Positions 58,246-64,000 of a DNA stretch of 64,000 nucleotides are shown here, piece by piece. The position numbers were made by a program, and so were the translations under genes. Under the pieces are notes generated by a model. That model did not search any database and was not told the DNA's origin. It worked only from the letters and a program-made list of their open reading frames with translations. The first letter of the stretch is position 1. Each line of letters begins with the position of its first letter. Origin of the DNA: Actinobacteria bacterium 69-20 (GTDB lineage: Bacteria; Actinomycetota; Actinomycetes; Mycobacteriales; Nakamurellaceae); the NCBI GenBank assembly GCA_001897425.1, contig MKSW01000001.1:1-64000 (forward strand), written 5' to 3'.

Positions 58246-60711
58246 ATGGACGACATGGACGAGATCGTCCAGGAGTTCCTGGTCGAGAGCTCGGAGAACC
58301 TGGACCAACTCGACCAGGATCTCTTGGCCCTGGAGGCCACGCCGGACTCACGCGAGCGGCTCGCCAGCGCATTCCGCACCATCCACACCATCAAGGGCAC
58401 CAGCGGTTTCCTGGCCTTCGGCCGACTCGAGAAGGTGACCCACACCGGCGAGTCGCTGCTCGTCCGGCTGCGTGACGGTCAGCAGCAGATGACGACCGCC
58501 ACCGCCGACGCGCTGCTGGCCCTGGTGGACGTTGTCCGGGCATTGCTGACGTCCATCGAAGCGACCGGCGCCGAGGGCGATGTCGAGATCGACGCCGTCA
58601 TGGAACAGATCCAGGCGCAGGTGGCGGCCGACCGGGTGCCGGAGCCGCCCGCCACGGAGGTTCCCGCCGGTTCGACCGGGGTGGGAAGCGAGGATGACGC
58701 TGTTCGTCCCGGGGCCTCGTCCGTAGAACCCGTGCCCACCCAGGAGTCGTCATCCGCCGAATTGCCGGAACCGGCGGCGCCGCCGAAACCTGCCCTGGCG
58801 CCGGCCATGGCATCGTCGAAACCAGCTGCTGCGCCGTCGAAACCGGCTGCGTCGACATCAGCGGGGCCCACACGGTCGGCGGCCAAAAGCTCGCTGCGAG
58901 TCGACGTCGACCTGCTCGACGCGCTGATGCAGCTCGCCGGCGAACTGGTGCTCACTCGTAACCAGCTGCTGCGTGGTGTCGGAGAGCTGGCCGACCCGGC
59001 GCTCTCCCGGGCTGCGCAGCGGCTCAACGTGATCACCGCCGACATCCAAGAGAGCATCATGAGGACCCGGATGCAGCCCATCGACCACATCTGGTCGAAA
59101 CTGCCCCGGATGGTGCGGGATCTCGGCGCACAATGCGGTCGCCAGGTGCGGCTCACGATGTCGGGGCAGGACACCGAGCTCGACCGCGCGCTCCTCGAGG
59201 CGATCAAGGACCCGCTGACCCACCTGGTCCGCAACTGCATCGACCACGGGATCGAGGCACCCGAGGCGAGGGAGGCGGCCGGCAAATCGCGGGAGGGCAC
59301 GCTGAGTCTTCGCGCCTACCACAACAGCGGGCACGTCGTGATCGAGGTCGCCGACGACGGTGCGGGCATCGATCCGGTGAAGATTGCGGCCACCGCGATC
59401 GAGCGGGGCCTGCGCACACCCGCCGAGCTCGCGCACCATTCCGTCGCCGAGATCCTGCAACTCGTCTTCGAGCCCGGGTTCTCCACCGCCGTGCAAGTGA
59501 CGAACGTGTCCGGCCGTGGCGTCGGCATGGACGTCGTCAAGACCAACCTGGCAGCGATCGGTGGCGCCATTGAACTCGAGTCGACCGTCGGCGAGGGCAC
59601 CGTCTGCCGGATGCGCGTGCCGCTCACCCTCGCGATCGTTCCCGCGCTGACGGTCGAGTGCGGGACGGGTCGCTACGCCGTCGCCCAGGCGAGCCTGCTG
59701 GAGCTGGTCGCGCTGGATGCCGTGCAGCCCGCATCGCAGATCGAGACCGTGGGCGGGGCGCCGGTCTACCGGCTCCGTGGTGCCCTGCTCCCGCTCGTTG
59801 CACTCTCCGACATCCTTTCCGGCGCCGACACTTTCGGTGCGCCTGAGAGCGAGGCGAGCCAGGTGATCGTCGTCCTCCAGGCGGGCAGCCGCCGGTTCGG
59901 GCTGCTGGTCGACCGGGTCCTGAACACCGAGGAGATCGTCGTCAAGGCGCTGAGCCCGCGGTTGAAGAGCATCGGCGTCTATTCCGGCGCGACGATCCTC
60001 GGAGACGGTACGGTCGCGCTGATCCTCGATGTGCAGAACATCGCCCGACGGGTGCTGCGTGCCGATGCGGCGGAGCGTGCCGCGCAGCGCTCCACCTCCG
60101 CTGGGAACGATGCTGCGGCCGCTGCTGGGGCCGATGCTGAGTCCGCTGCTGGGGCCGAGACGGAACGGCTGCTCATTGCCGGCGTGGGCGACGGCAGCCA
60201 GGTGGCGATCCCCATGTCCATGATCACCCGCCTGGAGATGATCTCCGCCCGGGACGTAGAAACCGTCGGGACGCGCGAGGTGGTGCAGTACCGCGGCACG
60301 ATCATTCCGCTCGTCCGTTTGGATCGTCATCTCGGCATCTTCTCGGAGCGCTCGCCCGCCGAACTGCCGGTCGCCGTGTATTCGCAGGCCGGTCACAGTG
60401 TCGCGATCGTCATGGGCGACATCATCGACATCGTCGAACACCAGACGGCTGATCGCAGCGAGGTCGACGACCGCGGCTTCGTCGGATCCGTCGTGGTGCA
60501 CGGTCGGGTTGTCGGGCTGCTGGATGTCGAACGGGCCATCGCCGCCGCCGATCCGGCGTTCTTCTCAGCCGTGCGCGCCCAAGCCACGGCTGGCGTACCA
60601 GCCGCGGCCGGGGCCGTTCCGCGGGCCCGCGCCGGAGCCGACGACGCGCCGTTCGGCGTCAGCGATCCGGCGACCGAAGGGCACGGCGACCTGGTGGGGA
60701 TGACCCGATGA
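58246..60711 (+). CDS. cheA: Chemotaxis histidine kinase CheA
   Basis: An 821-residue CheA. Domains: P1 HPt with the phosphorylated His in FRTIHTIKGTSGFL (about 48); a long Ala/Pro/Ser-rich linker with no clear P2 domain (about 130-215); P3 dimerisation (VDLLDALMQLAGELVLTRNQL); the ATPase domain with LTHLVRNCIDHGIE, VADDGAGID and GRGVGMDVVKTN; and two CheW-like modules at the end (ALTVECGTGRYAVAQASLLE and LIAGVGDGSQVAIPMSMI). The doubled C-terminal module and missing P2 differ from E. coli CheA. AAGGAG precedes the ATG. The linker carries a motif copy (58694). cheW follows in an ATGA overlap. Confidence 0.95.
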   Translation: MDDMDEIVQEFLVESSENLDQLDQDLLALEATPDSRERLASAFRTIHTIKGTSGFLAFGRLEKVTHTGESLLVRLRDGQQQMTTATADALLALVDVVRALLTSIEATGAEGDVEIDAVMEQIQAQVAADRVPEPPATEVPAGSTGVGSEDDAVRPGASSVEPVPTQESSSAELPEPAAPPKPALAPAMASSKPAAAPSKPAASTSAGPTRSAAKSSLRVDVDLLDALMQLAGELVLTRNQLLRGVGELADPALSRAAQRLNVITADIQESIMRTRMQPIDHIWSKLPRMVRDLGAQCGRQVRLTMSGQDTELDRALLEAIKDPLTHLVRNCIDHGIEAPEAREAAGKSREGTLSLRAYHNSGHVVIEVADDGAGIDPVKIAATAIERGLRTPAELAHHSVAEILQLVFEPGFSTAVQVTNVSGRGVGMDVVKTNLAAIGGAIELESTVGEGTVCRMRVPLTLAIVPALTVECGTGRYAVAQASLLELVALDAVQPASQIETVGGAPVYRLRGALLPLVALSDILSGADTFGAPESEASQVIVVLQAGSRRFGLLVDRVLNTEEIVVKALSPRLKSIGVYSGATILGDGTVALILDVQNIARRVLRADAAERAAQRSTSAGNDAAAAAGADAESAAGAETERLLIAGVGDGSQVAIPMSMITRLEMISARDVETVGTREVVQYRGTIIPLVRLDRHLGIFSERSPAELPVAVYSQAGHSVAIVMGDIIDIVEHQTADRSEVDDRGFVGSVVVHGRVVGLLDVERAIAAADPAFFSAVRAQATAGVPAAAGAVPRARAGADDAPFGVSDPATEGHGDLVGMTR
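58694..58705 (-). repeat. Interspersed motif GAACNNCGTCAT, copy 19
   Basis: Exact match (ATGACGCTGTTC on plus) in the CheA linker, read as D-D-A-V-R. Confidence 0.75.
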
Positions 60712-61133
60712 CGGCGACCGGCAAGCAGTACGCGACGTTCTGGCTCGGATCGTCGCTCTACGGCATCGAGGTGACACGGGTGCGCGAGGTGCTCCGCGAG
60801 CAGAGCATCACGCGGGTACCGCTGGCGCCGCCCACGGTCGCCGGGCTGATCAATCTGCGCGGGCAGGTGGTGACCACGATCGACCTCCATCCGCGCCTGG
60901 TCCCGACCGGTCGCCGGTCCGCCGAATCGATGCTCGTCGTGGTGTTCGCCGGCGGGGAGTCGGTGGCGCTGCTGGTCGACCGGATCGGCGGGGTGGTCGA
61001 CGTCACCGACGACCAGTTCGAGCCGCCGCCCGACACCCTCGTCGGAGCCGTCCGCGAGCTGGTGTCCGGAGCGTACAAGCTCGATGGCCAACTGCTGCTC
61101 AGTCTCGACGTCGATGCCGCGGTAGCGACCTGA
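60708..61133 (+). CDS. cheW: Chemotaxis coupling protein CheW
   Basis: A 141-residue CheW, the adaptor joining CheA to chemoreceptors. FWLGSSLYGIEVTRVREVL, VAGLINLRGQVVTTIDL and LVDRIGGVVDV are the family blocks. Its start overlaps the cheA stop. A long palindrome separates it from cheB, so expression of the distal genes could be modulated. Confidence 0.95.
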   Translation: MTATGKQYATFWLGSSLYGIEVTRVREVLREQSITRVPLAPPTVAGLINLRGQVVTTIDLHPRLVPTGRRSAESMLVVVFAGGESVALLVDRIGGVVDVTDDQFEPPPDTLVGAVRELVSGAYKLDGQLLLSLDVDAAVAT

Positions 61134-61173
61134 CTCGATGACCGGCGGCGGCACCGGTTCGCCGATCGATGAA

Positions 61174-61206
61174 CTTGCCCGCCTATCGGCCGATAGGACG
61201 GGCAAG
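61174..61206. promoter_or_regulatory. 33-nt palindrome between cheW and cheB
   Basis: CTTGCCCG (61174-61181) pairs with CGGGCAAG (61199-61206), and between them CCTATCGG pairs with CCGATAGG, with one unpaired A. The 16-bp stem lies 40 nt after cheW and 60 nt before cheB. It could be an operator, an attenuator or a processing site; there is no U-tract. Confidence 0.6.
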
Positions 61207-61265
61207 GTCACATCACTCGCTGCCTGACCGCTGCCCATGCTCGCGAACCCAAGGACACCCGCTCG

Positions 61266-62381
61266 ATGATCTCCGTAGTGGTAGCGGACGACTCCGCGCT
61301 GGTCCGCCGGTTGGTGTCCGGTGTGCTGAACGACACGCCCGACATCCGTGTCGTCGGCCTGGCGCATGACGGTGAGCAGGCCATCGCCAAGATCGCCGAG
61401 CTGAGCCCCGATCTGCTGACGCTCGACATCGAGATGCCGGTGATGGACGGACTCACGGCCATGCGCGAGATACACCGCCGTTTCCCGCGTTTGCCGGTCC
61501 TCATGGTCTCGACGCTCACGCACCGGGGCGCCGCGATCACGCTCGACGCGCTCGCCGCCGGTGCGCGTGACTACGTCACGAAGCCCGCCCACTCGGCCAG
61601 TCTGGACGACTCGTTGACCGATCTGCGCGATCAGCTGGTCCCGCGGATCCGTGCGCTCACCACTCGGCCGCGGCCCTTCGCCCGTGAGCAGCAGCCGCCG
61701 CTCACGGCGCCGGCGCCGCGAACAGCGTCATACTCGTCATCCCCGCGGGAAAAGCGGACGACGAGCGCGCGTCCTACGCAGATCGTCGCGATCGGATCGT
61801 CGACCGGCGGCCCGGACGCATTGGCTCGGGTGCTCGGATCGATCACGCAGCGCCCCACGCTGCCCATCGTCGCGGTGCAGCACATGCCGCCGGTTTTCAC
61901 CGCCACGCTCGCGCAGCGGCTGTCCCGGATCGGCCCGGTCGACGTGGTCGAAGCGGAGGACGGTCAGCAGCTCGCGCCGGGCGTAATGTACCTCGCCCCC
62001 GGCGGCCGGCACCTCGAGATACGGCGCCGAGGCACGGCCGTCGTCACCTGCCTGCACGACGGGGAGCCGGAGAACTACTCACGCCCGTCCGTCGACGTGC
62101 TGTTCCGGTCCGTCGCGACGGTGTATCCGGGCAGCGCGATCGGGGTGATCCTCACCGGGATGGGACACGACGGCCGGGCGGGGTGTGCCCGGATGGCGGC
62201 GGACGGGTCGCTCATCGTGGCCCAGGACCAGGCGAGTTCCGTCGTATGGGGGATGCCGGGCGCCGTCGCGGAAGCGGGGCTCGCCGACGTGATCATCGGG
62301 CTGGAGCGGGTCGGGCCGTTTCTCGCCGAGCGGTTCCGGGCGGCGCGGCCGGCCAGCCGTCCCGCGGCGGGGGTAGCGTGA
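61266..62381 (+). CDS. cheB: Chemotaxis response regulator protein-glutamate methylesterase CheB
   Basis: A 371-residue CheB, which removes methyl groups from receptors and deamidates them. The receiver domain carries the phosphoacceptor Asp in LTLDIEMPVMDGL (about 53) and VTKPA. After an Arg/Ser/Pro linker the methylesterase domain has IGSSTGGPDAL (Ser about 178), VQHMPPVFT (His about 206) and TGMGHDGRAG (Asp about 302). The linker contains an exact motif copy (61720), read as T-A-S-Y-S. Its stop overlaps the cheR start. Confidence 0.95.
   Translation: MISVVVADDSALVRRLVSGVLNDTPDIRVVGLAHDGEQAIAKIAELSPDLLTLDIEMPVMDGLTAMREIHRRFPRLPVLMVSTLTHRGAAITLDALAAGARDYVTKPAHSASLDDSLTDLRDQLVPRIRALTTRPRPFAREQQPPLTAPAPRTASYSSSPREKRTTSARPTQIVAIGSSTGGPDALARVLGSITQRPTLPIVAVQHMPPVFTATLAQRLSRIGPVDVVEAEDGQQLAPGVMYLAPGGRHLEIRRRGTAVVTCLHDGEPENYSRPSVDVLFRSVATVYPGSAIGVILTGMGHDGRAGCARMAADGSLIVAQDQASSVVWGMPGAVAEAGLADVIIGLERVGPFLAERFRAARPASRPAAGVA
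61720..61731 (+). repeat. Interspersed motif GAACNNCGTCAT, copy 20
   Basis: Exact match, continuing ACTCG and then a second CGTCATCCCCGCGG. It is read as T-A-S-Y-S in the CheB interdomain linker. Confidence 0.8.
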
Positions 62382-63349
62382 TGGGGGTCGGTCCGTCCGA
62401 ATTCACCTGGGTCAGCGACCTGGTGCGGCGGGAGTCGGCGATCGTGCTGCCACCCGGCAAGGAGTACCTGGTCGAGGCGCGCCTGCTGCCGCTGGCCCGG
62501 GCCGCCGGCCTGGCTGGCGTCGACGCGTATATCCGGGCGGCCCAGCGACCGACCAGCCTTGCCGAGCGGCGCGCGATCGTGGAGGCGCTCACCACGAACG
62601 AGACGTCCTGGTTCCGGGACGCGACGGTGTTCGCGTCGTTCCGGCGCGACATGTTGCCGCGGCTGCTGGCCGACCGCATGGCGCATCGGCCGCTCCGGAT
62701 CTGGTCCGCGGCGGCATCGACCGGCCAGGAGGCGTACAGCCTGGCGATGCTGCTGATCGAGGAGCTCGGACCGGCTCGCCGTTTCGAGATCATCGGCACC
62801 GACATCGCGCGCGGGGTGCTGGAACGGGCGCGGCAGGGGCGGTACACGCAGATGGAGGTCAACCGTGGGCTGCCGGCCCGCTACCTGGTGCAGTACTTCC
62901 AGCGGGCCGGCACCGGTTGGCAGGTGAGCCCGGAGCTGCAGCGCAACATCCAGTTCCGCGAGCTGAACCTCGCGGCGCCGTTCCCGCCCGGGCTGCCGGC
63001 GTTCGATGTGGTGTTCTTGCGCAACGTGTTGATTTATTTCGATACGCCGACGAAGCAGACGACCCTGCGGCGCGTGCGCCAGGTCATGGCCCCGGGCGGC
63101 TGGCTCGTCCTCGGGACCGCCGAGACGGCTCGAGGGATCGATGACGGGTTCGAGCTGGTCCGGATGGGCGATATGTCTGCCTATCGGCCGGTATCTGGTT
63201 CGGCGTTCGGTTCGGCATCTCGGCCGCCTACCGGGCAGGCTTCCGGGCGACCGTCGGTTCCGTCCGCACGGTCGCCGTCGGTTCCGTCCGCACGGCCCTC
63301 GTCCACCCCGCCATCCGGTCCGTCGTTGCAGCTGAGCGGAAGGATCTGA
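62381..63349 (+). CDS. cheR: Chemotaxis protein methyltransferase CheR
   Basis: A 322-residue CheR, which methylates receptor glutamates using S-adenosylmethionine. The N-terminal helical domain ends TTNETSWFRDATVFASF. The SAM domain shows IWSAAASTGQEAYSLAMLL, IIGTDIARGVLERA, VFLRNVLIYFD and LVLGTAE. The ATG at 62381 overlaps the cheB stop by one base; GTG 62378 is in frame directly before it. The C-terminal tail has repeated SVPSARP/PSG segments. Confidence 0.94.
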   Translation: MGVGPSEFTWVSDLVRRESAIVLPPGKEYLVEARLLPLARAAGLAGVDAYIRAAQRPTSLAERRAIVEALTTNETSWFRDATVFASFRRDMLPRLLADRMAHRPLRIWSAAASTGQEAYSLAMLLIEELGPARRFEIIGTDIARGVLERARQGRYTQMEVNRGLPARYLVQYFQRAGTGWQVSPELQRNIQFRELNLAAPFPPGLPAFDVVFLRNVLIYFDTPTKQTTLRRVRQVMAPGGWLVLGTAETARGIDDGFELVRMGDMSAYRPVSGSAFGSASRPPTGQASGRPSVPSARSPSVPSARPSSTPPSGPSLQLSGRI

Positions 63350-63352
63350 CAC

Positions 63353-63748
63353 ATGCACGCCATTGTGATCGACGATTCGTCGGCCATGCGCATGATCTTG
63401 AAGCGCATCGTCACGAGCCTGGGATTCGAGGCGACGCTCGCCGAACACGGCCGCGATGCCCTCGACAAGATGGACGCGGCGGACCACCGCTTCGACGTCG
63501 CGCTCATCGACTGGATCATGCCGGAGATGGACGGTCTGGAGTTCATCCAGGCTGTCCGCAGCGACCCCCGGTACGACGACGTGACCCTGATGATGGTCAG
63601 CACCGAGAGCGACCAGAGCAAAGTGGTGCGCGCACTCGCGGCCGGGGCGCACGAGTACCTCATCAAGCCGTTCACCCCGGATGCGGTGGCGGAGAAGCTG
63701 GAACTTTTGGGTTTGCTGGACCCCGAACGCGTGACGGCAGGAGTGTGA
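63353..63748 (+). CDS. cheY: Chemotaxis response regulator CheY
   Basis: A 131-residue single-domain receiver. Acidic pocket in VIDDSSAMR, phosphoacceptor Asp in VALIDWIMPEMDGLEF (about 53), Thr/Ser in MVSTESD and Lys in LIKPFTPD. As a stand-alone receiver in a che operon it is probably the CheY that binds the flagellar switch. It follows cheR after 3 bp. Confidence 0.94.
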   Translation: MHAIVIDDSSAMRMILKRIVTSLGFEATLAEHGRDALDKMDAADHRFDVALIDWIMPEMDGLEFIQAVRSDPRYDDVTLMMVSTESDQSKVVRALAAGAHEYLIKPFTPDAVAEKLELLGLLDPERVTAGV

Positions 63749-63751
63749 CCC

Positions 63752-64000
63752 ATGGCAGGACACATGGCAGGGCTGGTGGCGGAGAGGATCGGCCCGGTAT
63801 TGCCGACTCCGGTGGAGCTCGGCGAGATCGTCGGTGAGGTGTGGTCGTCGTTCATCGACGGTGCCATCGTCGCGACGCCCGGCGTCGCGTCGCCCGGCGA
63901 GCGCGCGGGCAGTTCGGACGGCGACCGGGACGAAGGCGCGGCCGGCCCGGCGATGGTCGCGTCCGTGTCGATCAGCGGTGAGTGGGCCGGGCATCTGACG
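63752..64000 (+). CDS. CheX/CheC-like chemotaxis phosphatase (partial, runs off the window)
   Basis: 83 residues are visible, with CAGGAG 8 nt before the ATG. PVELGEIVGEVWSSFIDG and VASVSISGEWAGHLT resemble the first half of CheX/CheC/FliY proteins, which dephosphorylate CheY-P. The key Glu-x3-Asn helices are only partly in view. It follows cheY by 3 bp, which fits such a role. A disordered Gly/Ser/Asp insert separates the two conserved parts. Confidence 0.65.
   Translation, partial: MAGHMAGLVAERIGPVLPTPVELGEIVGEVWSSFIDGAIVATPGVASPGERAGSSDGDRDEGAAGPAMVASVSISGEWAGHLT

Noticed and set aside
901..61731. The interspersed motif as an ECF sigma-factor promoter (GGAAC -35 and CGTC -10).
   Set aside because: The two elements are only 2 nt apart, not 15-17, and most copies are inside genes or in orientations that serve no gene.
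901..61731. The interspersed motif as an SOS (LexA) box, because of GAAC/GTTC.
   Set aside because: The actinobacterial SOS box is a palindrome of the GAAC-N4-GTTC type; this motif has no second half and is far too frequent.
1..64000. CRISPR arrays, rRNA, tRNA, transposase and integrase genes.
   Set aside because: None were found: no regularly spaced direct repeats beyond the short 42-bp block, and no recognisable DDE or recombinase proteins.

Overview
The window is high-GC, densely packed DNA from an actinobacterium. From about 2 to 37.7 kb the genes follow an order familiar from Mycobacterium tuberculosis and its relatives: rne, rplU, rpmA, obg, proB, proA, nadD, rsfS, gpgP-like, comEA, comEC, holA, rpsT, lepA, hemW, hrcA, dnaJ2, rsmE, phoH, ybeY, a CBS-domain membrane protein and era. 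A second block (43.8-58.2 kb: nudC, uvrD2, zinc ribbon, ABC1 kinase, ThiF-like protein, zinc metallopeptidase, PDZ/Lon-like protease, UPF0182) matches the Rv3199c-Rv3193c neighbourhood. The window ends in a chemotaxis operon (cheA-cheW-cheB-cheR-cheY and a CheX/CheC-like gene), which mycobacteria lack. This points to a motile actinobacterium in or near the Mycobacteriales; I cannot name a genus.

Layout. 0-1.8 kb: tail of an ABC exporter operon (two ABC-2 permeases). 2-12 kb: ribosome, RNA-processing, proline and NAD genes in a tight forward run with ATGA/GTGA overlaps. 12-17 kb: comEA-comEC-holA, with rpsT opposing across a bidirectional terminator. 17.5-29.8 kb: lepA, then an accessory-looking stretch with a RecQ-type helicase, three mazEF-type toxin-antitoxin pairs, a frameshifted acetyltransferase, an oxidoreductase, an enoyl-CoA hydratase, hemW and a small kinase. 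29.7-37.7 kb: the CIRCE-controlled hrcA-dnaJ unit, then rsmE (fused to a HIT domain), phoH, ybeY, a CorC-like protein and era. 37.7-43.7 kb: SIS protein, M20 and paired M16 peptidases. 43.8-58.2 kb: the nudC-uvrD2 to UPF0182 block. 58.2-64 kb: chemotaxis.

The most striking signal is not a gene. A short interspersed sequence, GAACNNCGTCAT, often followed by A or C and set in GC-rich flanks, occurs exactly 20 times in 64 kb on both strands, with at least seven further close variants. With about 68% GC, a rough hand calculation expects fewer than one exact copy. Copies lie between genes, on start codons, in protein linkers and N-terminal extensions. They are read in several frames, so the selected or propagated signal is at the DNA level. 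An uptake-type sequence, a chromosome-organisation or recombination signal, or a tiny mobile repeat are the main options. The window also encodes ComEA and ComEC, but their link to the motif is only a hypothesis.

Other structures worth attention: a duplicated hemW 3' end plus a matching 64-nt hairpin element flanking a mazEF/kinase segment; a 42-bp periodic repeat that appears to have separated a promoter from its small gene; and many genes with a TANNNT box 6-8 nt before the start codon, which suggests leaderless transcripts.
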